Positions 26,034 to 34,691 of a stretch of DNA of 64,000 bases are shown piece after piece. The translations under genes were made by a program, and so were the position numbers. This DNA comes from Pseudoglutamicibacter albus (lineage in GTDB: Bacteria > Actinomycetota > Actinomycetes > Actinomycetales > Micrococcaceae), in contig NZ_JAKRCW010000001.1 in the NCBI RefSeq assembly GCF_022346425.1, positions 248,001-312,000 on the forward strand. The letters run 5' to 3'. The notes beneath the pieces were generated by a model, which was not told where the DNA came from, ran no database searches, and was given only the letters and a program-made list of their open reading frames with translations. How positions within the stretch are numbered: the stretch's first letter is position 1; every line of letters begins with the position of its first letter.

Positions 26034-26065
26034 GTGGCGGGCGGTTCACACGAACCGCCCGCCAC
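26034..26065. terminator. Hairpin between gabD and the convergent oxidoreductase gene
   Basis: A 14-bp perfect stem (26034-26047 with 26052-26065) around a 4-nt loop. It has no clear T tract but separates two convergent genes. Confidence 0.7.
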
Positions 26066-26099
26066 TGGCGTGTAAAGGTTGTTGCTTATTCGGCGCTGA

Positions 26100-26996
26100 C
26101 TATTCTGCGCTGTCTACAAAGATCGTGGAGAAGTCCCGGTCCCCGCGGCCCGTCTCCTGAGCCGCATCTAGCGAACCCAGTGCGGCACGCACGGCAGGCA
26201 TGTTCGCATCGAATGCATCCGCATCAACTCGGCCCTGCTCGTACAGCTCACCGAAACGCTCCGAGCCAGCCACGGCATCGAGCATCAACCGAGCGTCCTT
26301 AGCGATGGCGTCCACCGTGAAATCGCCGGGCGAACTCTCCCGCTCGCCTTCAACGAATGGGCGCTTCATGTTCGCGATGAAAGCCAGCCCGGTCGAATCG
26401 AGCATGTCCAGGGTTGCGGAACCATCCAGGCCAGCGGCCGCACCCAGCGTCAACGCTTCCCGCAGACCCTGAGCCGAAACCGCCAACGCGAGGTTAGCCA
26501 GCAACTTACCAGCGGTAGCCTTCTCGGCAGTATCGACCGGACGCAAACGCGCCGGATCAGCCCACACAGCCACCACATCGGCGGCCCGGGTGCGCAGGCC
26601 CTCATCCGGGGAGCCCACATACACGCCGAGCTTGCCGGCACGCGCCGGACCCAGCGTGCCCACCACCGGGGTTGCGACATAGCTCGGGACCGCGGCAGCG
26701 AACTCACGTGCATCAGCCAGCCCCACCGTCGTGGCATCAAGCCACGGGACACCATCCGGGATCAAGCCCGCGCCCGTGATGACCTCACGCACCACATCCG
26801 GGCCAAACAAGCATGAAACCACGATGTCCGCGCCAGCCACCGCATCAGCGGCAGACTCAGCGAGCACGGCACCCTCATCAACCAGCGGCTGGGCACGCTC
26901 GGCGGAGCGGTTCCACACCGTCACATCGTGATCAGCGAGCAACTTACGGGCAAGCTCGGTGCCCATCCGGCCAGTACCAAGAAAAGCAATCTTCAT
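26100..26996 (-). CDS. NAD(P)-binding oxidoreductase of the 3-hydroxyisobutyrate dehydrogenase family
   Basis: I take the ATG at 26996 (298 residues), where the protein begins directly with the dinucleotide-binding strand MKIAFLGTGRMGTELARKLL (residues 1-20). The upstream frame to 27053 is open but not needed. The family's DATTVGLADAREFAA and PVVGTLGPARAGKLGVYVG segments (about residues 90-135) and the catalytic-lysine helix EKATAGKLLANLALAV (about 160-175) are present. Such enzymes oxidise beta-hydroxyacids or reduce semialdehydes and cyclic imines. In this setting a role on an amine-derived aldehyde or imine is possible but not shown. It is alone on the minus strand between two terminators. 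Confidence 0.83.
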   Translation of the reverse strand: MKIAFLGTGRMGTELARKLLADHDVTVWNRSAERAQPLVDEGAVLAESAADAVAGADIVVSCLFGPDVVREVITGAGLIPDGVPWLDATTVGLADAREFAAAVPSYVATPVVGTLGPARAGKLGVYVGSPDEGLRTRAADVVAVWADPARLRPVDTAEKATAGKLLANLALAVSAQGLREALTLGAAAGLDGSATLDMLDSTGLAFIANMKRPFVEGERESSPGDFTVDAIAKDARLMLDAVAGSERFGELYEQGRVDADAFDANMPAVRAALGSLDAAQETGRGDRDFSTIFVDSAE

Positions 26997-27065
26997 GCTT
27001 TCAGTCTCTCGCACTGCGGCGCTCACGCCAACAGTGATGCCAGCGCCCAACAATCCGGTAATGCA

Positions 27066-27104
27066 GGTCTCCCCGGGTCTTGCGAAAGAAGACCCGGGGA
27101 GACC
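27066..27104 (-). terminator. Hairpin after the copper amine oxidase gene
   Basis: A 16-bp perfect stem (27066-27081 with 27089-27104) and 7-nt loop lie 29 nt beyond the amine oxidase stop on the minus strand. Confidence 0.75.
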
Positions 27105-27132
27105 ATGAACTCATGAGAGCTAGCGACTAGTG

Positions 27133-29100
27133 TCAGCAGCCGCACCCTGCATCGTTGGAGTCGCTGCCGTCGCTGGTGCAGCACACTTGCTGCTTCTCAG
27201 GTGGCGGGACATCCAGGACTGGGGAGCGGTCGAAGAAGCCTTCAGGGCGCAGCTTGAACCCGACGGTGTCTACCGGCATGATCGGCCAGTCTTCAGGCCG
27301 TGGGAAGTGGGTCAGGCCGAAGGTGTGCCATACGACGTTGCGTTGGGTGTCGATATCGCGGTCGGCTTCGATCCACTGTTTGATGCCGTGCTTGCCCGGG
27401 TTCTGGTTCGGGTAGTCGCCGGTCGGGTATTTCTCTTCTTTCGCGTAGCGGGTCACCCAGAGCGCGTGGCACATCACGGTTGCGCGGCGGCCGATCGAGG
27501 AATCGTCGTGGTCGGCCAGTAGCACCGGGGTTCCCGCCGGATGCAGCTTGTAGGCAACCGGGTGGCCCAGGCGGTTGGTGGATTCTGGGTTGGAGATGAC
27601 CCAGGCGCGGCCCACGGAGCCGTCCGGGTCACGCACCGCATCGGATTCTTTAGCGAGTACAGTGCGTTTGCGGGTGAACGCGTTACCGCGCGGGTTCTCT
27701 TCGGAGACCGGTACGCGTACGGCGTCTTCTTCTTCGATGCGGGACGGGCCGCCGTCCAGGGCGAAGTCGAGGCGCGCAGCGAACTGGTGCTGGTGGAACG
27801 GTGCACCCAGGCCTGGGGCGATTTCGCTGTTGTAGCGCGGGTCGCCCGTGAAGCCCGAGGTGAAGACGATGCCGGTGGCTTTCGCTTCGAACTCGATGTT
27901 GCCATCCAGGTAGAGGTACCAGTAGAAGCCGTAGTCGTAGTTACCTACCGTGGTGAAGATCGAGAACACCATGCGGCGGTTGCGGCGCGTGTAGGCGGTG
28001 CCTGCCCAGTCGTCGGTGTGCTTTGCTAGCAGCGAGTAGTCTTCCTCGTGCATGCAGATGCCGTTGGTGATGGTCACTGGCTTGCCGTCGTTATCAGCGA
28101 TGGTGGGGGACAGGTAGGTGATGTCGCCCAGGCAGTCGCAACCGAGTTCGAGCGAGTTGGCGCACTGGCCGATGAGGTACTCGCCGGTGTCGAAGTAGTT
28201 CTGCCACGAACGCACGGGGCTCGGGTCGCCGTAGGGGACCACCATTTCGGCGATGGATGCGCGGTTGAGGATGCGGCGGCGGCCCTTGATTGGGTCGTCG
28301 AAGCACACGTTGTGCAGCACGAGGCCGTCACGCATGTCGAAGCCAACGTCCAGGCTCCAGCGTTCCCATTCGACGTGGTTGCCGTTGGTCACGGTGAACG
28401 ATGGGCCTTCAGGCTGGGTGATGACGATCGGTTTCTGTGTTTCACGCAGCGGGTGCCCGGTGTCTTCCGGGGTCATGTAGTTGCCGTGCTCTTCAGGGAT
28501 CGGGTGGTCGAAGAAGTCGAGTACCTGCATGACTTCCTTGTTGCCCACATCGACGTATCCGAGCAGACCCTCGATTGGGCGTGCCCACGCGGAGTCGGCT
28601 TCGTGTTCCTGTACGAAAGCAAGACCGCGAAGAACGCGTTTGCCGGATTCCTCCGGGTATTCGAACACGCCAGCGGACAGTGGGGCGACTCGTACGTTCT
28701 CGACTTTGAGGCCGCGCTTTTCGATCGCCGCGATCCACTCGGGGTGCTGGGAGAGCAGCGCCTCGACGATCGGGAACTCTTCCGCCAGGACCGGGAGCTC
28801 GCCGTATTCCTGGGTGTCGATTTCGTGGTGGCATTCAACGGTCCCGTTGGTCACGGACACGGTTGCGTCATAGGACTTCTGCTCTTGTGCGTCATACAGG
28901 TAGATGCGGACCAAACGGTTGACGGGGGCGTCTTCTGGCAGATCAAAATCAGGGTCAACCAGGCCGATGTAGGCCAGGCGGGTTGCTTCGCTGAACTTGC
29001 CTGCCTCGCGCAGGATGTTCACTGCGGTTTCCACTTCCGCTGGGGTCAGCAGAGTGTGGTGCCCAGGGGTTGCGTTGGTTGGGGTGATGGTCTGCGACAT
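27133..29100 (-). CDS. Copper-containing primary amine oxidase (topaquinone)
   Basis: A 655-residue enzyme close to Arthrobacter phenethylamine and histamine oxidases. The topaquinone precursor is Y388 in [11 protein letters not shown]. Copper ligands H436 and H438 lie in FHQHQF, and a third is likely the His of MCHALWVT near residue 600. The catalytic-base segment [10 protein letters not shown] is near residue 305. It oxidises primary amines to aldehydes with release of ammonia and peroxide. No signal peptide is visible. The C-terminus is odd: it ends [19 protein letters not shown], with four cysteines. GGAG precedes the ATG. It is divergent from a TetR gene. The substrate is probably tyramine, phenethylamine or histamine. 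Confidence 0.93.
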   Translation of the reverse strand: MSQTITPTNATPGHHTLLTPAEVETAVNILREAGKFSEATRLAYIGLVDPDFDLPEDAPVNRLVRIYLYDAQEQKSYDATVSVTNGTVECHHEIDTQEYGELPVLAEEFPIVEALLSQHPEWIAAIEKRGLKVENVRVAPLSAGVFEYPEESGKRVLRGLAFVQEHEADSAWARPIEGLLGYVDVGNKEVMQVLDFFDHPIPEEHGNYMTPEDTGHPLRETQKPIVITQPEGPSFTVTNGNHVEWERWSLDVGFDMRDGLVLHNVCFDDPIKGRRRILNRASIAEMVVPYGDPSPVRSWQNYFDTGEYLIGQCANSLELGCDCLGDITYLSPTIADNDGKPVTITNGICMHEEDYSLLAKHTDDWAGTAYTRRNRRMVFSIFTTVGNYDYGFYWYLYLDGNIEFEAKATGIVFTSGFTGDPRYNSEIAPGLGAPFHQHQFAARLDFALDGGPSRIEEEDAVRVPVSEENPRGNAFTRKRTVLAKESDAVRDPDGSVGRAWVISNPESTNRLGHPVAYKLHPAGTPVLLADHDDSSIGRRATVMCHALWVTRYAKEEKYPTGDYPNQNPGKHGIKQWIEADRDIDTQRNVVWHTFGLTHFPRPEDWPIMPVDTVGFKLRPEGFFDRSPVLDVPPPEKQQVCCTSDGSDSNDAGCGC

Positions 29101-29173
29101 GCTTTCTCCAATTCGACACGCGTGCGCCGGATGGCATGGTGGCGGGTCGCGCTTTCATGCGGACCCGGGTTTT

Positions 29174-29189
29174 TCTATACTCGTAGAGA
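29174..29189. promoter_or_regulatory. Candidate TetR operator over the amine oxidase promoter
   Basis: TCTATAC and GTAGAGA arms (6 of 7 positions complementary) with a 2-nt spacer. The site overlaps a minus-strand TATAGA (-10 candidate) for the amine oxidase gene and lies between it and the divergent TetR gene. Repression of the oxidase is inferred. Confidence 0.4.
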
Positions 29190-29194
29190 ATAAA

Positions 29195-29210
29195 TGTGAT
29201 TCGGGTTACA
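29195..29210. promoter_or_regulatory. CRP/GlxR-like site between the amine oxidase and TetR genes
   Basis: TGTGATTCGGGTTACA matches TGTGA-N6-TCACA at all but one position. It is next to the amine oxidase promoter and could bind a cAMP-receptor-type regulator. Confidence 0.5.
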
Positions 29211-29305
29211 TGCAAGTGATCTGGAGCATGTGAATCGACTCGGTTTTACGGCCGCGTAACTATATGTTTTTGCTTAAACGCGCATCGGGCGGTTAGAAGG
29301 ATGTC

Positions 29306-29917
29306 ATGCCTAAAGTTGTTGATCATCAGGCCCGCAGGGAACACATCGTCGATGCCGCGTGGGCGCTCATTGGGCGCGAAGGTTTCGATGCCGCCACGAT
29401 GCGCGACATCGCCGCCGAGGCCGGCTTCGCCAATGGCGCGATCAAGCCCTATTTCGGGACCAAGCGAGAGCTGCTGGAGGCCGTGTATGAATCCGCGGTG
29501 GACAGGACCAACGCCCGCGCGCGCCGGGCGTGCACACAACGTACGGGCCGCGCGGCGATCGAGGTGTTCGCTAGGGAAGTGCTTCCGCTGACTCCGGAGT
29601 CCCGCGAGGAAGCCGCCGGCGTGGTGGCCTTCTGGGGTGCCGCGGCAGACAGCCCCGAGCTCAAAGCCATTCACGAGCGCGCGATGCGGCGCTGGCGTGA
29701 ACGCGTAGCCGAATGGATCATGCAGGCTCAAACGGCTGGCGAGTTCAGGCCCGCGCTGTGCCCGCATAAGGCTGCCGATGCGCTCGTGACCTTTCTTCTG
29801 GGTACCCAAGTCATGCTCACGATGGAGTCACAGAGCACTCGACCCGAATCTTTGACCGCACAGCTGCACGTGCTCCTTGACGGCTTCGCTCGTGACACAG
29901 AAACCCCAGCAACGTAG
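29306..29917 (+). CDS. TetR family regulator divergent from the amine oxidase
   Basis: A 203-residue TetR protein. The DNA-binding domain is at residues 8-55: RREHIVDAAWALIGREGFDA, then MRDIAAEAGFANGAIKPYFG. The C-terminal helices (about residues 75-195) form the ligand pocket and resemble the BetI/TetR_C_6 type. AGAAGGA precedes the ATG by 4 nt. It faces the copper amine oxidase across a 205-nt gap with a palindrome and a CRP-like site, and an AraC regulator gene follows 22 nt downstream. It is probably a repressor that senses an amine or its aldehyde. Confidence 0.9.
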   Translation: MPKVVDHQARREHIVDAAWALIGREGFDAATMRDIAAEAGFANGAIKPYFGTKRELLEAVYESAVDRTNARARRACTQRTGRAAIEVFAREVLPLTPESREEAAGVVAFWGAAADSPELKAIHERAMRRWRERVAEWIMQAQTAGEFRPALCPHKAADALVTFLLGTQVMLTMESQSTRPESLTAQLHVLLDGFARDTETPAT

Positions 29918-29926
29918 ATTGAGCCC

Positions 29927-29932
29927 TATTAT
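29927..29932 (+). promoter_or_regulatory. -10 element for a likely leaderless AraC-type gene
   Basis: TATTAT ends 7 nt before the ATG at 29940. This supports 29940 over an ATG at 29931 that overlaps the hexamer. Confidence 0.5.
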
Positions 29933-29939
29933 GTGGCCT

Positions 29940-30944
29940 ATGTCACCTACGCAGAAAACTGAGCCAGCCAACCGCGCTGGAACTCATCGCGCGATCACGG
30001 GCACGCCGATCACTCGCACGTTCGTCGAGTGGCAGCGGGCGTCGTCGCAGGCCTTCGTGCCGCTGCATGCTCACGCGACCCGCGGTGGCGACTTCAGCGG
30101 CAAGCTCACCAGCTTTCAGCACGCCGCCGCATCGGCCATCCGCATCGACGCATCCGCCCACGCTGTGGAACGCACCCCGGAGCTGATCTCCGCGGGCGGG
30201 GGAGGGATGCTCAAGTTCACCCTCCAAGAGGCGGGGCGCTCCTACCTGATCCAGGGAGGCCGCGAACTTGAACTGACCCCAGGGCGGCTCGCAGTCTATG
30301 ACACCTCAGAGCCGTACACGATGGTCGTGGACGATGATTCGAGCATGCTCATCGTGATGCTCCCATACGCCCGCCTATCCGCCCCGGCCCGGAGCCTGAC
30401 CGCGGTGGCGCTGGGCGAAAACGGCGGAATGTCCGATGTCGTGGCCCCGCTGCTTGCGGGACTTTCGCGCCGCATCGCACAGCAAGATGCCGCAGGCGGG
30501 CGGCAGGACGCGGCAGGGTTGGCGGCGTTGTGCGCCCATTCAGTGGGGCTGCTGGATGCGATGTGCCGTGACCAGGCCGAGCGGGACCTCGGCAGCGAAG
30601 CGATCGCGGACTCCGCGCTGGCGGCCGTGCGCGCCACGATCGAGGCGAAATTGCGCGACCCATCGTTGACCCCGGCCACACTCGCGCAGGCGCACTTCAT
30701 GTCCGTGAGGCAGCTCTACACGATCTTCGAGCCGATGGGCGTGCCGGTAGCAACCTGGATTCGGACCCGCCGGCTCGAGGAAGCCCGCAAAGAAATCCAA
30801 GACCCCGCACACGCCTCGGTTCCCGTGTCTCATATCGGCGCGCGCTGGGGTTTCCCGGAAGCCGCGCACTTCTCGCGGGCCTTCAAAGCCGAATTCGGGC
30901 AAACCCCAACCCAAGCCCGCCAAAAAATGCGGGCGTCGCGCTGA
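29940..30944 (+). CDS. AraC family regulator with AraC-binding-like N-terminal domain (FeaR-like)
   Basis: Starting at ATG 29940 the protein has 334 residues. Residues about 20-190 form the cupin-like sensor of the FeaR/NphR group (FVEWQRASSQAFVPLHAH, then GRLAVYDTSEPYTM). The C-terminal double helix-turn-helix is at about 235-334, with LAQAHFMSVRQLYTIFEPMG and ISHIGARWGF-like text (VSHIGARWGFPEAAHFSRAFKAEFGQTP). FeaR activates the tyramine/phenethylamine oxidase and phenylacetaldehyde dehydrogenase genes in E. coli. Here the same three functions (amine oxidase, AraC, aldehyde dehydrogenase) cluster with a permease, so this protein is a good candidate activator of the nearby genes. The inducer is inferred. 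Confidence 0.87.
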   Translation: MSPTQKTEPANRAGTHRAITGTPITRTFVEWQRASSQAFVPLHAHATRGGDFSGKLTSFQHAAASAIRIDASAHAVERTPELISAGGGGMLKFTLQEAGRSYLIQGGRELELTPGRLAVYDTSEPYTMVVDDDSSMLIVMLPYARLSAPARSLTAVALGENGGMSDVVAPLLAGLSRRIAQQDAAGGRQDAAGLAALCAHSVGLLDAMCRDQAERDLGSEAIADSALAAVRATIEAKLRDPSLTPATLAQAHFMSVRQLYTIFEPMGVPVATWIRTRRLEEARKEIQDPAHASVPVSHIGARWGFPEAAHFSRAFKAEFGQTPTQARQKMRASR

Positions 30945-31048
30945 GTACGTGGGCGCCGAGCTAGCCCCGGCGCTGAGCTGACTCTGCAAGGGAATGCAAG
31001 GCGTGTGCACGGGAATGCTAGCTGAGCTGGCCCTCACGCGAGCAAGAT

Positions 31049-31064
31049 GGTGAGCTATATCACA
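31049..31064. promoter_or_regulatory. CRP/GlxR-like site upstream of the second APC permease
   Basis: GGTGAGCTATATCACA fits TGTGANNTANNTCACA with a single mismatch at the first base. It lies 76 nt before the permease start codon. Confidence 0.55.
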
Positions 31065-31139
31065 TGTTGTCCTTAGGCGGCCGCAGTCTCTTCCGTATCG
31101 AAGGTTCCCGCGGTCCCATCTTTTGAGTGAGGTGCCCTC

Positions 31140-32711
31140 ATGACAGCTGAAACGACGGGGTCCGCTAAAACGCCGCACGTAATAGAGCCAGGTTCGCTGG
31201 ACACCAGCACCAGCCGACAGCTCAACAGCGACGAACCGAATGGTCAGCCGCCGGCATCCAAGCGCATCGGGACGGTTTCGCTCGCGCTCATGATCATCGC
31301 AGCGTCCGCTCCGCTGACCGTGCTTGCAGGTGGCGTGAGCTCCAACTACGCCGTGACCGGCCTGCTCGGTGTCCCGCTGAGCTTCCTCATACTCGGCGTG
31401 GTCCTCGCGCTGTTCGCAGTCGGCTACGCAGCCCTATCAGCGCGCGTACGCACCGCCGGCGCTTTCTACGCATATGTGGCTCGCGGACTCGGCCGCGTCA
31501 CCGGTGTTTCCGCTGCGTGGGTCGCGCTGCTGGCCTATAACGCGATGCAGGTCGGCATCTACGGAATGTTCGGCTTCGCATCGGCAGACACGTTCAACGC
31601 ACTGTTCAGCATCGACGTCCCATGGTGGGTCTACGCGCTCGCCGGCTGGGTGATCGTGGGCATCCTCGGCGTCAACTCGGTAGACCTCTCCGCGAAGGTC
31701 CTCGGAATCCTCGTGGTCATCGAGTTCATCATCGTGATCATCTACGACATCTTCGCAGTCGTCGACGCACCAGCAGGCCTATCCGCTGACGGCTTCCAGT
31801 TCGGTGACTTCTTCGCACCAGGCGTGGGTGCGGTACTCGCGTTCTCGATGGCTGCGTTCATGGGTTTCGAATCCGGCTCCGTCTATGTCGAAGAGGTCAA
31901 GGACCCAGAAAACACGGTCCGCCGCGCAACCTTCGGCGCCGTGATCGCTGTAGCGATCTTCTACGCGATCTCCGCATGGGCCATGATCATGGCACTTGCC
32001 CCAGAAAACACCGTCGCAGAAGCTGGGGAACAAGGCCCAGGCGTGGTGTTCTCACTGCTCGGGGCGCACGTGCCGAACTTCCTAGTGGTCTTCGCCCAAG
32101 TCATGTTCGTGACCTCGCTCATCGCAGCTCTCATCTCCTTCCACAACGTCGTAGCCCGCTACCTGCGCACCCTGGCACGCGAAGGCGCGATGCCTAAGTT
32201 CCTCGCGATCTCACTCGGCCGCGGCCAAGCCCCAGCGCTAGGTTCCATCTGCCAGTCCTCGATCGCGCTCGCCGTGCTCATCGTCTTCGCTGTCGTCGGT
32301 TCAGGTTCGGAAGACCCGGTCATGTTCCCGGTCTTGACGCTGTTCACGTGGCTGACCAACCTCGGCTCTTTCGGTCTCATCGCGCTCATGGCTGTCACGA
32401 GCTTCGCGGCGATGGCCTACCTCGGAACCAACGCACGGGATCTCTCGATGTGGACCAGGTTCGTTGCCCCACTGCTTGCGGGCCTGAGCCTGAGCGGGAT
32501 CGTGGTGCTCATCATCACGAACTTCTCCTTCCTCGTAGGAATCTCTGAGACGAGCCCACTGAACTGGATCCTCCCAGGCCTCGTTGTTCTTGCCGCACTC
32601 TTCGGTGGCATCTGGGCGGCATGGCTGCGCTCGGCCCACCCAGAGCGCTACCTCAAGCTCGGTGGCGGCGAGGCCGCGGAATTCGCATGGAGAACATCCA
32701 CCCAGGAGTGA
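31140..32711 (+). CDS. APC family permease, probably for an amine or amino acid
   Basis: A 523-residue transporter with a 45-residue polar N-terminal tail and about twelve membrane segments. The first segments read GTVSLALMIIAASAPLTVLAGG (about residues 43-64), and the conserved MGFESGSVYVEEVKDP motif is near residue 241, as in APC permeases. A GTGAGG site precedes the ATG. The gene lies between the FeaR-like regulator and an aldehyde dehydrogenase, so uptake of the amine oxidised by the copper enzyme is plausible. A CRP-like site is upstream. The substrate is not proven by sequence. Confidence 0.88.
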   Translation: MTAETTGSAKTPHVIEPGSLDTSTSRQLNSDEPNGQPPASKRIGTVSLALMIIAASAPLTVLAGGVSSNYAVTGLLGVPLSFLILGVVLALFAVGYAALSARVRTAGAFYAYVARGLGRVTGVSAAWVALLAYNAMQVGIYGMFGFASADTFNALFSIDVPWWVYALAGWVIVGILGVNSVDLSAKVLGILVVIEFIIVIIYDIFAVVDAPAGLSADGFQFGDFFAPGVGAVLAFSMAAFMGFESGSVYVEEVKDPENTVRRATFGAVIAVAIFYAISAWAMIMALAPENTVAEAGEQGPGVVFSLLGAHVPNFLVVFAQVMFVTSLIAALISFHNVVARYLRTLAREGAMPKFLAISLGRGQAPALGSICQSSIALAVLIVFAVVGSGSEDPVMFPVLTLFTWLTNLGSFGLIALMAVTSFAAMAYLGTNARDLSMWTRFVAPLLAGLSLSGIVVLIITNFSFLVGISETSPLNWILPGLVVLAALFGGIWAAWLRSAHPERYLKLGGGEAAEFAWRTSTQE

Positions 32712-32739
32712 AAACGGCGCAATCGAAATCACAACGCAG

Positions 32740-32806
32740 CTGAAACCGCCACAACTGAAACCACAGTGCAACTGAAATCGCAGCGCACCTGAAAGTGATT
32801 CGCAGT
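32740..32806. repeat. CTGAAA-containing direct repeats before the aldehyde dehydrogenase
   Basis: CTGAAA starts at 32740, 32755, 32772 and 32789, a period of 15-17 bp, each within a similar GCA/CCACAA context. The array begins 29 nt after the permease stop. Evenly spaced half-sites of this kind are typical for direct-repeat binding by AraC proteins. Confidence 0.55.
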
Positions 32807-32810
32807 GCGC

Positions 32811-32820
32811 GAAACGTTTC
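32811..32820. promoter_or_regulatory. Perfect palindrome upstream of the aldehyde dehydrogenase
   Basis: GAAACGTTTC is a perfect 10-bp palindrome placed right after the CTGAAA repeat array and about 94 nt before the start codon. It may be an operator. Confidence 0.35.
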
Positions 32821-32913
32821 AGATCGTTCTTTCCCGCAAGCGCGGGATAGGTTTAAAGACATACACGTGAGACTCGCCTCACACCGCTGAGCCTCGTACA
32901 GACAAGGAGTGTC

Positions 32914-34344
32914 ATGACTACCGAAAACGTCACCTACGCGACCGTCGAAGAACTTCGCGCGGCGTTCGATCTTCCAAGCGAGGGTCGTGAAATCAAGGAC
33001 CCCGCAACGGGCGAACTTGTTGGCTACGCACCAGAACCAACCGTTGAGGACCTCGACCGCGCTGTGGTCAAGGCCCGTGAAGCGCAGAAGTCCTGGGCCG
33101 CTAAGTCCTTTGAGGAGCGCACCAACGTCATGATGGCTGTTGCCGATGCGCTCGATGAGAACGCCGAGCAGCTGGCTCAGTTGCTCTCCCGCGAGCAGGG
33201 CAAGCCGCTCAACGGCCCGAACGCCCGCTTCGAGGTCGGCGCGTGCTCCGCATGGCTGCGTGCGACCGCCGCGATCGAAGTCAAGCCAGAAGTGCTCTTC
33301 GATGATGAGTCCGGCAAGGCTGAACTGCACTGGCGCCCGCTCGGCGTGGTCGGTGCGGTTGGCCCGTGGAACTGGCCGATGATGATCACGATGTGGCAGA
33401 TCGCCCCGAACCTCAAGATGGGCAACGCAACCGTGATCAAGCCATCCGAATACACCCCGCTTTCGGTGCTTGCGATGGTCAGCGTGATGAACCGTGTTCT
33501 GCCAGAAGGCCTCGTGCAGGTCATCGCTGGTGGCCGCGACGTAGGTGAGGCGTTCACCGCGCACAAGGACATCGACAAGATCATGTTCACCGGGTCGATC
33601 GAAACCGGTAAGGCGATCGCGAAGGCCTCCGCTGAAACCCTCAAGCGCGTAACGCTGGAACTCGGCGGTAATGACGCCGGCATCGTCCTCGATGACGTCG
33701 ACCCGGCCGCTATCGCTGAAGACCTGTTCTGGGGCGCGTTCATCAACACCGGCCAGACCTGCGCGGCCCTGAAGCGCCTCTACGTTCCGGATTCGATCTA
33801 TGACGAGGTTGTTGAGGAGCTGCGCAAGGTCGCTGAAGCGATGCCGATGGGCGTGGGCCTGGGCGAAGAGAACGTGCTCGGCCCGCTGCAGAACCAGATG
33901 CAGCTCGATGTGGTCAAGCGTTTGGTGCAGGCCGCCAAGGATGGTGGCGCGCGCATCGTGACCGGTGGGGAAGAACGCCCAGCTGATGAGGCTGGTTTCT
34001 TCTACCCAGCCACCCTGGTTGCTGATATCGACAACGACAACCCGCTGGTCGCTGAAGAGCAGTTCGGCCCGGCTCTGCCGATCATTCGTTACACGGATGT
34101 TGAGGAGGCCATCGAGATGGCCAACGGGCTTGAGGTGGGCCTCGGCTCCTCCGTGTGGTCCTCGAACCGTGAGCGTGCGCTCGAGGTCGCCAACCGCCTC
34201 GAGGCAGGCACCACCTGGATCAACAAGCACGGTGCGATCGACCCGCGCATGCCGTTCGGTGGCGCGAAGCAGTCCGGCTATGGCGTCGAGTTCGCTCTGG
34301 AAGGCCTCAAGGAGGTCGCCCAGCCGCACGTCATCAACTACTGA
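32914..34344 (+). CDS. Aldehyde dehydrogenase, candidate for aromatic or amino aldehydes
   Basis: A 476-residue NAD(P)-dependent aldehyde dehydrogenase. General base E249 is in LELGGNDAGI and nucleophile C283 in NTGQTCAALKR. The cofactor region reads VGAVGPWNWPMMITMWQIAP near residue 145, and the C-terminus MPFGGAKQSGYGVEF. ACAAGGAG precedes the ATG. It follows a leader of about 200 nt with repeats and a palindrome, so it has its own control. With the copper amine oxidase and FeaR-like regulator upstream it could be the phenylacetaldehyde-type (FeaB-like) dehydrogenase. Oxidation of 4-aminobutanal from putrescine oxidase is the main alternative. Confidence 0.88.
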   Translation: MTTENVTYATVEELRAAFDLPSEGREIKDPATGELVGYAPEPTVEDLDRAVVKAREAQKSWAAKSFEERTNVMMAVADALDENAEQLAQLLSREQGKPLNGPNARFEVGACSAWLRATAAIEVKPEVLFDDESGKAELHWRPLGVVGAVGPWNWPMMITMWQIAPNLKMGNATVIKPSEYTPLSVLAMVSVMNRVLPEGLVQVIAGGRDVGEAFTAHKDIDKIMFTGSIETGKAIAKASAETLKRVTLELGGNDAGIVLDDVDPAAIAEDLFWGAFINTGQTCAALKRLYVPDSIYDEVVEELRKVAEAMPMGVGLGEENVLGPLQNQMQLDVVKRLVQAAKDGGARIVTGGEERPADEAGFFYPATLVADIDNDNPLVAEEQFGPALPIIRYTDVEEAIEMANGLEVGLGSSVWSSNRERALEVANRLEAGTTWINKHGAIDPRMPFGGAKQSGYGVEFALEGLKEVAQPHVINY

Positions 34345-34460
34345 TCGCGTGGCTCGGCGCACGCTAGTTGGACGGCGTAGCTAGGCGGCGCCGGCACGGC
34401 TAGGTTGCATGCAGGCCGATGCGGTGTAGGCGCCGTTTGCGCCGCACGTGAGCGCATACA

Positions 34461-34504
34461 AAAGGGGTTTTAGGGAACCGGAAGAGGATCCCTAAAACCC
34501 CTTT
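34461..34504 (+). terminator. Strong terminator after the aldehyde dehydrogenase
   Basis: A 16-bp perfect stem (34461-34476 with 34489-34504) and 12-nt loop. The 3' arm ends in CCCCTTTCT, a typical intrinsic terminator. Confidence 0.85.
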
Positions 34505-34675
34505 CTATGCCTCAACGGTGATTTAGCTGTGCTTAATGAAAGCTATGAAAAGTGATGTAGCGCATATTCGATCTGGAAATTTGGGTACAATCAACCATCA
34601 TCAAGAACAGTTCGTCCAAGGAATCCTGGAGATAAGCTTCAATCTTTCGAAAACGGCTGATCCTTGGCGAACCTA

Positions 34676-34691
34676 TGTGACAAAGTTCACA
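34676..34691. promoter_or_regulatory. Consensus CRP/GlxR-like site upstream of the TrpX-type gene
   Basis: TGTGACAAAGTTCACA is an exact TGTGA-N6-TCACA match, 37 nt before the start codon. This is the best of four such sites in the window. Confidence 0.65.

Noticed and set aside
28048-29193. A 381-codon plus-strand frame opposite the copper amine oxidase
   Set aside because: Shadow frame that runs through the oxidase promoter and has no recognisable domain.
32832-32847. TCCCGC/GCGGGA hairpin before the aldehyde dehydrogenase as a terminator or riboswitch
   Set aside because: The stem is only 6 bp, no T tract follows and no riboswitch core is recognisable; it probably lies within the promoter region.
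32653-34362. A 569-codon minus-strand frame opposite the aldehyde dehydrogenase
   Set aside because: Shadow frame; the plus strand shows the catalytic Glu and Cys motifs and a ribosome site.
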